Assembly (NCBI GenBank): GCA_017518705.1 | Contig: JAFWUC010000056.1 | Coordinates: forward strand, 1-64,000 | From: Clostridia bacterium | Lineage (GTDB): Bacteria; Bacillota_A; Clostridia; Christensenellales; Aristaeellaceae | DNA length: 64,000 nt | Reading direction: 5' to 3' | In this document: positions 39,771 to 48,632 of the stretch, one piece after another | Position numbering within the stretch: position 1 is the stretch's first letter | How the letters are laid out: the number at the start of each line of letters is the position of its first letter | The notes under the pieces: generated by a model | The model's database searches: none | The model's input: the letters and a program-made list of their open reading frames with translations, nothing else | What the model was told of the DNA's origin: nothing | Position numbers and translations under genes: made by a program

Positions 39771-40913
39771 ATGACTTCGAGAGAACGGCTGCTCACGGTT
39801 ATGAAAGGCGGGATACCCGACTGCGTGCCCGTCAGCCCCGACGTGTCCAACATGATACCCGCCCGCCTGACGGGACTGCCTTTCTGGGACATCTACCTGT
39901 ACCAGAAGATACCCCAGTGGAAGGCGTATATCGACTGCGTCAAGTATTTCGGCTTCGATTCCTTCATGGACGGCTACGCCAAGATACTGTTCGAAGAGCT
40001 GGGCGAGATAGACCGGGAAGTAAGGGAAGCGGTGGTCCTTAAAAACGAGGACAGGATAGTGACCCGGAAATACCGCACGGCGAACGGCAAGGTGTTCTGG
40101 GAAAAGCAGGCCAACGTGTATTTCAGGGACAATCCCCCCGTCAGGGACATAGACCTCGCCCGGGTGGGCGCCGACTTTATACCCTCCCATTTCGAGCCCG
40201 TGGTGAGCCAGAATCCCTACGAGGGCATAGAGGGCGAGGAACTGCTCAAACTCGCCAGGCACGAGATGGGCGACCACGGCGTGGTGGGCGTGTGGTGCGG
40301 AAGGTCCACTTTCGTGACGAATACCGAGCAGGTCTACGAATATTACGACGATCCGGAGCCGTTTATCGAGGCGAGCCGGGAATATTTAAGAAAGTCCATC
40401 ATCCGCTTTGACAAACTGATGAGCCTTGAGACGAAGCCGGACTTCATCTGCACCGGCGGCTCAGGCACGCTGGTGTACCAGACCCCGGAAATGTTCAGGC
40501 GCATGGGGCTGCCCGTGGTAAAGACCATGGCGGAACTGTGTTTTAAGCACGGCATCCACTCCTACGTGCACTCCTGCGGTCCGGAAAAAGAGCTGGTAAA
40601 GATATGCTACGAGGAAACGCAGCTCACGGTCATAGACCCGCTTGAGATCCCGCCCATGGGCAACTGCGACTTAAGGGAGATCAAGCGCCTGTACGGGGAC
40701 CGCCTGGTGCTCAAGGGCAACCTGCACACCACCGACGTCATGCTCAGGGGCAGCGTAAGCGACGTAAAGGACGCCTGCCGCAGGGCGATAGACGACGCCG
40801 CGGAGGGCGGCAGGTTCATCCTTTCCACCGGCGACCAGTGCGGCAGGGACACCCCCGACGCAAACATATTCGCCATGATCGAGACCGCCCGCACCTACGG
40901 AAAATATACCTGA
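39771..40913 (+). CDS. Uroporphyrinogen decarboxylase-like (URO-D/MtaA-type) protein
   Basis: 380 residues. TIM-barrel URO-D superfamily features: MTSRERLLTVMKGGIPDCVPVSPDV at the start, HGIHSYVHSCGPEKELVKICYEE, and LVLKGNLHTTDVMLRGSVSDV with a final FILSTGDQCGRDTPDANIFAMIETARTYG. Such anaerobe proteins are usually corrinoid or coenzyme M methyltransferases, or have unknown substrates, rather than haem enzymes; no other haem genes are near. GAGGAGAAAA precedes the start. Confidence 0.8.
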   Translation: MTSRERLLTVMKGGIPDCVPVSPDVSNMIPARLTGLPFWDIYLYQKIPQWKAYIDCVKYFGFDSFMDGYAKILFEELGEIDREVREAVVLKNEDRIVTRKYRTANGKVFWEKQANVYFRDNPPVRDIDLARVGADFIPSHFEPVVSQNPYEGIEGEELLKLARHEMGDHGVVGVWCGRSTFVTNTEQVYEYYDDPEPFIEASREYLRKSIIRFDKLMSLETKPDFICTGGSGTLVYQTPEMFRRMGLPVVKTMAELCFKHGIHSYVHSCGPEKELVKICYEETQLTVIDPLEIPPMGNCDLREIKRLYGDRLVLKGNLHTTDVMLRGSVSDVKDACRRAIDDAAEGGRFILSTGDQCGRDTPDANIFAMIETARTYGKYT

Positions 40914-40937
40914 TCCGGGATATAGGGGAGCATATAC

Positions 40938-42095
40938 ATGAAAAACCGGCGCCTTCTCACGGCGTTCCTGCTGCTGGGCATGGTGTTTCTGTCCACGCTG
41001 TTCGCCCTGCAGGGCATACTTTTATCCAGCATAATCGACGCGTTCGGCCTGACCTCCTCGGACCAGGGGCTGCCCAACTCCGCCGCCTTCCTGGGCGGCA
41101 TAGCGGCGCTTTTTATCGCCTTCGTGCTGAGCCACAGGATACCCAAGTGGACGGCGCTGCTTCTGTCTTTGGCGCTGTGCGGCGCCGCCGCGTTCTGCCT
41201 TAAGCTCGCTTCGGGCCTCATGGCGTTCATAGCCGTATGGGGCGTGCTGGGCTTTGGCATGGGCATGATGGACACGCTTCTGTCCGCGTGCATGGCGCAG
41301 CTTTACGAGGGAAAGCTCCGTATCCGCATGATGTGCTTCCTGCACACCGCCTACGGCATCACAAGCGCGGCTGCGCCCGTGCTGTTCGAAGCGCTGATGA
41401 AACGCGGGCTCGCGTGGAGGGACGTGTACCTGTTCCCCGCGGTTTTGGCCTGCGCGCTGGTCATAGCGGGACTGCTGCTGCGCCCGGGCAGGGCGGACAG
41501 GGAGGCGGACGCGCCCCGCGCATCGGCATCGCTTAAGGCGGTAAAGCAGGCGAAACTCTGGAACTATATGGCTGCGGCGTTTTTCCACGGCGTGTTCCTG
41601 TCGGGACTCAACACCTGGATAAACCGCTTTTCGGAAGTGTACACCGCCGCCCGCTTAGCCGTGCCGCCCATGTCCTTCATGTTCATAGGGCTCATGTGCT
41701 CCCGTATCGTGATCCCGTTTCTGCCCCTTAAGACCGAGACCTACGTGCGCGCGGCCGGGTTTGCCGCGGGGGCCGCGACGCTGGCGGGCATATTATTCCC
41801 CGAGTGGCTGAGCTCCTGCATACTGGTGTCCGGCTTCCTGTTCGGGGCGCTTCTGCCTTGCGTGCTGAGCCTCGCCTGCGAGCGCATCCCTTCCCAGCCG
41901 CTCACGTGCACCACGGCGCTCATGCTCTCGCTGTACGTCGGCCAGTCCGTGTCCTCCCCCATAATAGGCGCGCTGGAGGCGGCGGTCAGCCTGAAGGCGG
42001 GCATGGGGGTGTGCTGCTTAAGCATGGCGCTGACGAGCCTGTTCTGCCTGCCGGGCAGCGGGGAAAAAGCGCCCGGGACCGCGCTCAAGGCCTGA
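40938..42095 (+). CDS. Major facilitator superfamily transporter
   Basis: 385 residues, about 12 membrane helices. The first helix reads LLTAFLLLGMVFLSTLFALQGILLSSIIDAFG; GFGMGMMDTLLSACMAQLYEG and LLFEALMKRGLAWRDVYLFPAVLACALVI resemble sugar-permease-like MFS members (FucP/YbjJ type). It starts 24 bp after the URO-D-like gene, so the two may act together, for example on uptake of a methylated substrate; this is inference. Confidence 0.85.
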   Translation: MKNRRLLTAFLLLGMVFLSTLFALQGILLSSIIDAFGLTSSDQGLPNSAAFLGGIAALFIAFVLSHRIPKWTALLLSLALCGAAAFCLKLASGLMAFIAVWGVLGFGMGMMDTLLSACMAQLYEGKLRIRMMCFLHTAYGITSAAAPVLFEALMKRGLAWRDVYLFPAVLACALVIAGLLLRPGRADREADAPRASASLKAVKQAKLWNYMAAAFFHGVFLSGLNTWINRFSEVYTAARLAVPPMSFMFIGLMCSRIVIPFLPLKTETYVRAAGFAAGAATLAGILFPEWLSSCILVSGFLFGALLPCVLSLACERIPSQPLTCTTALMLSLYVGQSVSSPIIGALEAAVSLKAGMGVCCLSMALTSLFCLPGSGEKAPGTALKA

Positions 42096-42175
42096 AAAGC
42101 CGCATTCACGTCCCGCCTGAACAGTGTGCGGACTAAAGAACTCCCCCGGCGGCGGCCGGTGAAAAGGACGCGCTT

Positions 42176-42763
42176 ATGTCAAAACTCAGATTAAGGATAA
42201 CCCTGAATTCCCCGGCGGTGCTGGGCTTCGCGGCCATATGCCTGGCGGCGATGGGCCTGGACCTGCTCACTCACGGCAGGACCAACATACTGCTGTTCAG
42301 CGTCTACCCCGCAAGCCTTTTAAGTCCCCTGACCTGGCTCAGGTTCGTGACCCACGTGTTCGGCCACGCGGACTGGGACCATCTGCTGGGCAATATGATG
42401 TATTTCCTGATACTGGGGCCCATGCTGGAGGAAAAGTACGGCACCGGGCGGCTGATAACCGTGATGCTGGCCACCGCGCTGGTGACGGGAGTGCTGAGCT
42501 TTTTCCTGTTCCCGGGCGTCAGGCTGCTGGGCGCCAGCGGCATAGTGTTCGCGTTCATACTTTTGTCTTCCATAACCCAGGGCAGCCGGGGCGAGATACC
42601 CCTGACTTTCCTGCTGGTGGCGGCCATATACATAGGCCAGCAGCTGTACACCGGGCTGTTCATAAAGGACAACGTGTCCCAGCTCACCCACGTGGCGGGA
42701 GGCGTAGTGGGCACCGTGCTGGGCTTCTGCATGAACGTCGGGGACAGGAAGGCGGGACGTTAG
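42176..42763 (+). CDS. Rhomboid-family intramembrane serine protease
   Basis: 195 residues, six membrane helices. HVFGHADWDHLLGNMMYFLILGPMLEEKYG is the conserved loop and helix 2. Catalytic Ser121 lies in LGASGIVF and His172 in LTHVAGG, so the dyad is intact. It cleaves transmembrane helices; substrate unknown. GAAAAGGACGC precedes the ATG. Confidence 0.92.
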   Translation: MSKLRLRITLNSPAVLGFAAICLAAMGLDLLTHGRTNILLFSVYPASLLSPLTWLRFVTHVFGHADWDHLLGNMMYFLILGPMLEEKYGTGRLITVMLATALVTGVLSFFLFPGVRLLGASGIVFAFILLSSITQGSRGEIPLTFLLVAAIYIGQQLYTGLFIKDNVSQLTHVAGGVVGTVLGFCMNVGDRKAGR

Positions 42764-42790
42764 CCCGCGAAAACCGGATAAGGCATACGA

Positions 42791-42834
42791 ATAACACCCT
42801 TTTTCCACTTGCAATACGGGAAAAAGGGTGTTAT
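42791..42834. promoter_or_regulatory. 16-bp perfect inverted repeat overlapping the exonuclease III promoter
   Basis: Arms 42791-42806 and 42819-42834 are perfectly complementary with a 12-base loop. The promoter TTGCAA (42809-42814), 17 bp, TATAAT (42832-42837) has its -35 in the loop and the -10 at the right arm end. Without a T run it is more like an operator or attenuator than a simple terminator. Confidence 0.65.
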
Positions 42835-42869
42835 AATTAAGAGTGGATTAAACTGGAAAAGGTGTTTGG

Positions 42870-43625
42870 ATGCGGCTGGTTTCGTGGAACGTGAACGGAC
42901 TGAGGGCGTGCGCCGAGAAGGGCTTCGGCGAAAGCGTTGCCGCGCTTGACGCGGACTGCGTGTGCCTGCAGGAGATAAAGCTCAAGCCCGAACAGTTCGT
43001 CAACCCTCTTGATGGGTATCAGGCGTACATCAACTCCGCCGAAAAGCCCGGTTATTCCGGCACCGCGGTGCTGACCAGGACGCCGCCTCTCAGCGTGAAA
43101 AACGGGATAGGAGAAGACGAGTTCGACCACGAAGGCCGCGTGATCGCCTGCGAGTTCGAAAAGTTCTTCCTGGTGTGCTGCTACACCCCCAATTCCCAGG
43201 ACGGCTTAAGGCGGCTGGACTACCGGATGCGGTGGGAGGACGCGTTCCTCAAGTACCTGAAGCGGCTGGAAGAGACCAAGCCCGTGGTGCTGTGCGGGGA
43301 CCTAAACGTGGCGCACGAGGAGATAGACCTTAAGAATCCCCAGACCAACCACGAAAACCCCGGTTTTACCGATCAGGAGCGGGAGAAGATGACGCGGCTG
43401 CTCGCCAGCGGCTTCACCGACACCTTCCGCCACTTCTATCCGGACAAAGAGGGCGCCTACAGCTGGTGGAGCTACCGCATGCGCGCCCGGGACCGGAACG
43501 CGGGCTGGCGCATCGACTATTTCATCGTTTCGGACAGCCTTAGACCCTGCCTTAAAGAGGCCAGAATACACACGGACATATTCGGCAGCGACCACTGCCC
43601 CGTGTCGCTGGACATAAACATTTGA
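42870..43625 (+). CDS. xth: Exodeoxyribonuclease III / AP endonuclease
   Basis: 251 residues, normal length. MRLVSWNVNGLRA, catalytic E35 in CLQEIK, YTPNSQ, VVLCGDLNVAHEEIDL, WSYRMRARDRNAGWRIDYFIVSD and the final GSDHCPVSLDI are all present. It cleaves abasic sites in base excision repair. xpaC follows after 10 bp. Confidence 0.96.
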   Translation: MRLVSWNVNGLRACAEKGFGESVAALDADCVCLQEIKLKPEQFVNPLDGYQAYINSAEKPGYSGTAVLTRTPPLSVKNGIGEDEFDHEGRVIACEFEKFFLVCCYTPNSQDGLRRLDYRMRWEDAFLKYLKRLEETKPVVLCGDLNVAHEEIDLKNPQTNHENPGFTDQEREKMTRLLASGFTDTFRHFYPDKEGAYSWWSYRMRARDRNAGWRIDYFIVSDSLRPCLKEARIHTDIFGSDHCPVSLDINI

Positions 43626-43635
43626 CGGAGGAAGC

Positions 43636-44373
43636 ATGAGACAGATCAAGACGGTACATATAAACAGCGCGCTGCCGTATTTCGGCGCGGCGATAGCAGT
43701 GGTGCTTTTCAGCCTCATCCTTCCCATATACCGCCTGTGGGCGTGCCTGCTGACCGCGGCGATTACCGTGGGCGCGTTCTTCGCCCTGAAAGCCGCCTTC
43801 CCCGGCAGGGACGTGACCGTCGAGGAAGAGATCTTCACCGGCGACAAGGAGCTGGACGACCAGATCAAGGCCGCCCGCGCCACCTTCAAAAAGTTCCGCA
43901 CCGCCGCCGAGGAAGCCAAGGACGAAAAGGTCGCCTCCTCCATACGCCGCATCGCCGACGCGGGCGAGAACGTGATAGACGAAGTGATAAAGGACAAGGG
44001 CGACCGCAGCGACGCGTACACCTTCTTCAGCTACTACACTCCCACCCTGGACACACTGCTCAGCTACTACAAAGGCTTCGCGCTTTCCGGCAAGGGCGAA
44101 AACGCCGCTGAGAGCCGCAGGCGCATAGAGGACTGCTTAAGCATGGTGGCGGGCTCCTTCGAGAAGTTCCAGGACAAGCTGTACCGCAACGAGGCGGTGG
44201 AGATCAAGGCCAGCGTGGACACCATGAAGCTCATGCTCTCCACCGACGGCCTGAGGACGAAAGTGTCGCCCACTGCCGATCCCATCAAGCAGCTCGAGCA
44301 GATCGCCACGGGTCTTAAGACCGAGACCGAGATGGAACAGCAGGCCAGGGGCCAGGTGATGGGCGGACACTAA
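43636..44373 (+). CDS. xpaC: XpaC-like protein (5-bromo-4-chloroindolyl phosphate hydrolysis family)
   Basis: 245 residues. Two membrane helices near the N-terminus (about 13-52) precede a helical cytoplasmic domain (DKELDDQIKAARATFKKFRTAAEEAKDEKVASSIRRIADAGENVIDEV ... YYTPTLDTLLSYYKGFA). This is the XpaC pattern, always beside telA in Firmicutes. The name reflects an old colony assay; the true function is unknown, probably envelope stress. Confidence 0.85.
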   Translation: MRQIKTVHINSALPYFGAAIAVVLFSLILPIYRLWACLLTAAITVGAFFALKAAFPGRDVTVEEEIFTGDKELDDQIKAARATFKKFRTAAEEAKDEKVASSIRRIADAGENVIDEVIKDKGDRSDAYTFFSYYTPTLDTLLSYYKGFALSGKGENAAESRRRIEDCLSMVAGSFEKFQDKLYRNEAVEIKASVDTMKLMLSTDGLRTKVSPTADPIKQLEQIATGLKTETEMEQQARGQVMGGH

Positions 44374-44473
44374 GCGCCGCCCGGCATAACGAGGTTTGGA
44401 CAGCTTAAGGCTATAAGCCCGGCTTTCAAATATACCAACACATGCATACAATGATAGAAGGAGAGATATTACC

Positions 44474-45601
44474 ATGAGCGAAGAGAATTACTCCGCAGCC
44501 ACCGCCATCGTGCCCGAGTTTGAGGCCGCGCTTAAGTCCATCGACGTTGAGATCGATACCAACCAGGACGCGGAAAAGCAGGAGAAAGAGCGCCGCGCCA
44601 TCTACACCGCCATCCGTGACGTCGAGAAGACCGACATCAAGGAGACCGCGGACGTATTCGCCTTCGGCAGCGAGATCCAGGGCGACTTAAGCCGTTTCTC
44701 CGACACCGCGCTGTCCCGCGTAAAGGCCAAGGACCTGGGCGAAGTGGGCGACATGATCTCCAAGCTGGTGCTCGAGCTCAAGGGCTTCACCACCGAAGAG
44801 ACCAAGAAGGGCTTCTTCTCCTGGTTCAAGAAAAAGGCCAGCAAGATCCAGCTGCTCAAGACCCGCTACGAGGAAGCCACCGTTAACGTGGACGAGATCG
44901 TAAAGGCCCTGAATTCCCATAAGATCACCCTGCTCAACGACATCGTGCTGCTGGACGAGCTGTACGACGAGAACCAGGCCTACTTCAAGACTCTGACCGT
45001 GTACATCGCCATGGGCAAGAAGAAGTTGGAAGCGTTCCGCAACGGCGAGATCGCCGAGGCCGTGGCGCTGGCGCAGCGCACCAACCTGCCCGAGGACGCC
45101 CAGGCCGCCAAGGACCTGAACGACAAGGCCGACCGCTTTGAGAAGAAACTCTACGACCTGGAGCTCACCCGCAACATATCCATCCAGATGGCGCCCCAGA
45201 TCCGCCTGATCCAGTCCTCCGACACCGTGATGGTGGAGAAGATCCAGTCCACCGTGGTGAACACCATCCCCGTGTGGAAGAGCCAGATGGTGATGGCGCT
45301 GGGCATTGAGCACAGCCAGCAGGCCATGGAGGCCCAGCAGGCGGTCACCAACCTGACCAACGAACTGCTCAAGAAGAACGCCGACGCCCTGCACATGGCC
45401 ACCGTCGAGACCGCCAAGGCCGCCGAGAGGGGCATCATCGACATCGAGACCCTGAACTACACCAACCAGCAGTTGATCGACACCATGGACGAAGTGCTGA
45501 AGATCCAGACCGAGGGCAAGGAAGCCCGCCGCGCCGCCGAGGAGCAGCTCAAGAACATCGAGAACGAGCTCAAGGCGAAGCTGCTCGAGTTCAAAGGCTG
45601 A
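44474..45601 (+). CDS. telA: TelA-family toxic anion resistance protein
   Basis: 375 residues, mostly helical. KGFFSWFKKKASKIQLLKTRYEEATVNVDEIVKAL, LLNDIVLLDELYDENQAYFKTLTVYIAMGKKKLE and SIQMAPQIRLIQSSDTVMVEKIQSTVVNTIPVWKSQMVMALG are family hallmarks. Linked to tellurite and cell-envelope antibiotic tolerance. GAAGGAGAG precedes the start; paired with xpaC 100 bp upstream. Confidence 0.95.
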   Translation: MSEENYSAATAIVPEFEAALKSIDVEIDTNQDAEKQEKERRAIYTAIRDVEKTDIKETADVFAFGSEIQGDLSRFSDTALSRVKAKDLGEVGDMISKLVLELKGFTTEETKKGFFSWFKKKASKIQLLKTRYEEATVNVDEIVKALNSHKITLLNDIVLLDELYDENQAYFKTLTVYIAMGKKKLEAFRNGEIAEAVALAQRTNLPEDAQAAKDLNDKADRFEKKLYDLELTRNISIQMAPQIRLIQSSDTVMVEKIQSTVVNTIPVWKSQMVMALGIEHSQQAMEAQQAVTNLTNELLKKNADALHMATVETAKAAERGIIDIETLNYTNQQLIDTMDEVLKIQTEGKEARRAAEEQLKNIENELKAKLLEFKG

Positions 45602-45620
45602 TAATACGCTTTAATGCCGC

Positions 45621-45642
45621 GGGGCGGGATGTTTCCCGCCCC
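45621..45642. terminator. Hairpin after telA
   Basis: GGGGCGGGA, loop tgtt, TCCCGCCCC; no T run, so termination is uncertain. Confidence 0.45.
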
Positions 45643-45703
45643 TTGGCGGTAAGAGAACCTTTCACCGACTTGCCGCGCGCGACCGGCGCGAGAAGGATAA
45701 GAT

Positions 45704-46291
45704 ATGAGCCAGACTGCGTATCAGAAAGCTCCTCAGCAGGAGGAGACCCCTAAGGAAAAGACTGCTTTGACTGAAAACACCACCCTTGCCCGCAGAGTGT
45801 TGGCCGCGGCGATCGCTCTGTCGCTGCTGGTGATCGGGCCCATCAAACTCAGGGCTCTGAGAAACAGCGCGGTCAAGGATTTGAAATACAATTCTTCGGT
45901 CACCACCGAGTACCGTGATGACTCGGTAGGCTATTACGTGGAACGCTCCGTGGATTCCGCCCAGCAGATACTGAACATGGTCAAGGCGGGGGGCGAGAGC
46001 GCCAAGGCGGACGAGCTGGAAAAGCTGATAAAGCAGATCCGCGACGCCGATGAGACCGAAAAAGTCACGCTGTACGACGAACTCTACGCAAAGGCCACGG
46101 AACTGTACACCGCCTATCTGCGGGACGATTCCTCGGCCAAAAGATATATGGACAACCTGACCAGCTACAGCAAGACCATCACCTCCAACGCCTACTGGGA
46201 GAAGGCGGACAAATTCAATTCCGCCCGCAATGACATCCCCGGCAGGCTGATGGCGCTGATCTGGGGCATAAAGGACGTGCCTTCCAAGTAA
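45704..46291 (+). CDS. LemA-like membrane-anchored protein
   Basis: 195 residues. One N-terminal membrane helix (about 30-48, VLAAAIALSLLVIGPIKL), then a long helical bundle. The end KADKFNSARNDIPGRLMALIWGIKDVPSK matches the LemA pattern (Y/F-N-x-A ... P-x-x-L ... G-F/I). LemA genes are commonly next to TPM-domain genes, as here. Function not established. Confidence 0.7.
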   Translation: MSQTAYQKAPQQEETPKEKTALTENTTLARRVLAAAIALSLLVIGPIKLRALRNSAVKDLKYNSSVTTEYRDDSVGYYVERSVDSAQQILNMVKAGGESAKADELEKLIKQIRDADETEKVTLYDELYAKATELYTAYLRDDSSAKRYMDNLTSYSKTITSNAYWEKADKFNSARNDIPGRLMALIWGIKDVPSK

Positions 46292-46350
46292 GGCGTCCGG
46301 GCAAGGCAAAAAACAACTGACCGTTACCGAAAATGCGCGAAGGAACGTAT

Positions 46351-46848
46351 ATGGATGATCCCGCAGACCGGGAGGAGTATAAACAGGCCGGACCCGTGAA
46401 CGCGGCGGCCGCTTTGAGCCCGCAAAAGCCAGATGAAGCTCCGGAGGAACTGACCGTTTCGGAGATAGAGACCGCGCCCGCGCCGGCACCAAAGAAAGAC
46501 AAGCTGCTCAAGGCGATATATCTGGTGGGCGCCGTTGCGGTCGCGTGCCTGCTGTTTGGGCTGCTGGATCCCGCCGTCAGGGCGCTGATGATCGCGCTGT
46601 GCGCCCTTATGGGCGTTACGGCGGCGCTGCTCGCCATCGCCCGGAGCGGCCACTGGGAAGTGTTCTGGTACGGCTTCGGCCGGGTGCTGATCGTGCTTTT
46701 GCGGTGCATTTTCGAGATACTGCTGGACGTGCTGCTCCACTCCGGAAGCGGCAGCCACGGCGGGTCGTCCCGCGGTTCGGGCGGCTTCGGCGGAGCCCGG
46801 GGCGGCGGAGGCCGCACCAGTGGCGGCGGCGCGGGCAGGAGAAAATAG
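46351..46848 (+). CDS. Membrane protein with glycine/serine-rich basic C-terminal tail
   Basis: 165 residues. An acidic proline-rich N-terminus (about 1-50), three hydrophobic segments (about 53-74, 78-98, 105-127), then a Gly/Ser tail ending RTSGGGAGRRK. The last 15 residues are identical to those of the next gene although the codons differ. GAAGGAACG sets the start at 46351; an upstream ATG at 46333 lies before that site. It is probably a partner of the LemA and TPM proteins. Confidence 0.7.
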   Translation: MDDPADREEYKQAGPVNAAAALSPQKPDEAPEELTVSEIETAPAPAPKKDKLLKAIYLVGAVAVACLLFGLLDPAVRALMIALCALMGVTAALLAIARSGHWEVFWYGFGRVLIVLLRCIFEILLDVLLHSGSGSHGGSSRGSGGFGGARGGGGRTSGGGAGRRK

Positions 46849-46916
46849 ACCTGCAGGCGCGCCAAAGCGGCGCAAACGAACGAAACACGTGTCATATGGC
46901 TAAACGGAGGTATGAA

Positions 46917-47966
46917 ATGAAAAAACTGCTGAGCGTATGTCTTGCGCTGGCGCTTCTCATGTGTTCCTGGGCGCTCGCCTCATCCCTGCTGGAAAAGAGC
47001 AAGGATTTTTACTATAATGACGCGGCGGACGTGCTGGAATACGAAGCCAAGGCGGAGATATACTTTAACAACAAAAACCTCGAAAAAGCGACCGGCAGCC
47101 AGATAGTCGTCGCCACCGTGCGCTCCACGGGCAGCCTGACCACCGACATGTACGCGGACAGGCTGTTCAACACCTGGGGCGTGGGCGACAAAAAGAGGGA
47201 CAACGGCTTTCTGCTGCTGATGGTCATAGCCCGCAACCCCGACGACGGTGACTACTGGCTTAGCCAGGGCAGCGGCACCAACGCCATAATCGATCCCGGC
47301 GAGATAGGGGACTATCTTGAAAAATACCTGGAGCCGGACTTTGCCCGGGGCAGGTATTCCGACGGCACCCGGAAGGTCTTCCGGGAAATGTTCGAGCACG
47401 TGAGGGACTATTACGGGCTGAACCTGGCATATCTCAGCTACTCGGCGATCGAGGAATCGGGCCTGCTGGGCGGCCAGGACAGCGGCTTTACCGCCCAGAG
47501 GGCAGAAAAGAAGAGCGGCGGCATAAGCTGGTTCTGGATCATAATCATCATCGTCGTGATAGTGATTATCGTTTCCAGCCTGAAAAAGAAAAAGAGGGCC
47601 GCCGCGCCCGACCGTCCCGTGATCGTGACGCCGCCCGCGCCGCCGGTGCCTCCGATAGTGGTGGCGCCGCAGCCGCCGCGCCGCCGTCCCACGGCCTTCA
47701 GGAGCGGATATTACCACACCCCGGGCCAAACCTACGGCAGGCCGTCCTCGGGTTCCGGGATACTGGGCGGATTCCTGGGCAGCCTGGGCAGGAGCATGTC
47801 CTCCTCGTCCTCGTCCAGGAGCTCGTCTTCCCGTTCATATTCATCGCGTTCCTCTTCCTCATCTTCTTCTTACAGGAGCTCGTCTTCCTCCCGTCCGTCC
47901 TCTTTCGGTGGAGCTTCGGGCGGCGGCGGACGCACCAGCGGCGGCGGAGCGGGCCGCAGAAAGTAG
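46917..47966 (+). CDS. TPM-domain (YgcG-like) exported membrane protein
   Basis: 349 residues. Signal peptide MKKLLSVCLALALLMCSWALA, TPM domain (about 30-175; DAADVLEYEAKAEIYFNN, TGSQIVVATVRSTGSLTTDMYADRLFNTWGVGDKKRDNGFLLLMVIA, LSQGSGTNAIIDPGEIGDYLEKYL), one membrane helix (about 204-222, WFWIIIIIVVIVIIVSSL), a Pro-rich linker, then a long Ser/Arg run and a Gly-rich end GRTSGGGAGRRK. The TPM fold is associated with envelope or photosystem repair functions. ACGGAGGT precedes the ATG; longer upstream reading is rejected. Confidence 0.9.
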   Translation: MKKLLSVCLALALLMCSWALASSLLEKSKDFYYNDAADVLEYEAKAEIYFNNKNLEKATGSQIVVATVRSTGSLTTDMYADRLFNTWGVGDKKRDNGFLLLMVIARNPDDGDYWLSQGSGTNAIIDPGEIGDYLEKYLEPDFARGRYSDGTRKVFREMFEHVRDYYGLNLAYLSYSAIEESGLLGGQDSGFTAQRAEKKSGGISWFWIIIIIVVIVIIVSSLKKKKRAAAPDRPVIVTPPAPPVPPIVVAPQPPRRRPTAFRSGYYHTPGQTYGRPSSGSGILGGFLGSLGRSMSSSSSSRSSSSRSYSSRSSSSSSSYRSSSSSRPSSFGGASGGGGRTSGGGAGRRK

Positions 47967-47972
47967 GCTGCA

Positions 47973-48611
47973 ATGAAGCGTGAAAGCGCATTTTTGAAGA
48001 TAAAACCCGACCAGAAAAAGACGTTCGAGAACGTGATCTGGGCGGCAGCCCCGTATATAGACGAGAAGTGCGAGGAACTGGGGCTCAATAACTGCTCCGT
48101 GTGGAGCGTGGAAGACAGGGTGTACTTCTATGCCCAGAGCGCGGGCGAAAAGGGACTTAAGGACATAATGGACGCCTATTCCCGGGAGATCGGCCTGTAT
48201 CTGGACGTGGTCGCGTACCCTGAGGACACCCGGCTGATGTACCACGACATAGGCGAGGAGAGGCAGGACAAGAGCCTTATCCGCCGCCGCGTGTTCGCCA
48301 CGGTGCTCAAGGACGGCTGCGCGGACGAGTATTTCCGCAGGCACGAGGCGCTCATTAACGCCCGGGGCGGAGACACCTTCGGCAAGGAAAGCAATTTCAC
48401 CATCCGCTGCGCTCAGGACAAATACATTTTCGGCTACTGCGAGATAGTCAGGGAACTGGACACGCCGCCCACGCTCGAGGACCAGGCGGCATCCGACGCC
48501 TGGGAGACCCGTCAGCTCGAGATAATGGACTGGCTCACCGACGACGTGGACTACCTTACCGGGGAAAGCCATGAGAAGATGCGCTGCCTGTTCCAGCAGA
48601 GGGGATATTAA
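47973..48611 (+). CDS. L-rhamnose mutarotase-like protein, apparently two tandem domains
   Basis: 212 residues. The first half (SAFLKIKPDQKKTFENVIWAAAPYIDEKCEELGLNNCSVWSVEDRVYFYAQ) and the second (RRVFATVLKDGCADEYFRRHEALI ... SNFTIRCAQDKYIFGYCEIVREL) each resemble the dimeric alpha/beta-barrel of RhaM-type mutarotases, which are normally about 104 residues. The end WETRQLEIMDWLTDDVDYLTGE also fits. No rhamnose genes are adjacent. It starts 6 bp after the TPM gene with a poor ribosome site. The assignment is by eye. Confidence 0.5.
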   Translation: MKRESAFLKIKPDQKKTFENVIWAAAPYIDEKCEELGLNNCSVWSVEDRVYFYAQSAGEKGLKDIMDAYSREIGLYLDVVAYPEDTRLMYHDIGEERQDKSLIRRRVFATVLKDGCADEYFRRHEALINARGGDTFGKESNFTIRCAQDKYIFGYCEIVRELDTPPTLEDQAASDAWETRQLEIMDWLTDDVDYLTGESHEKMRCLFQQRGY

Positions 48612-48632
48612 AGCGCTGAAAAGGAGATAGGC

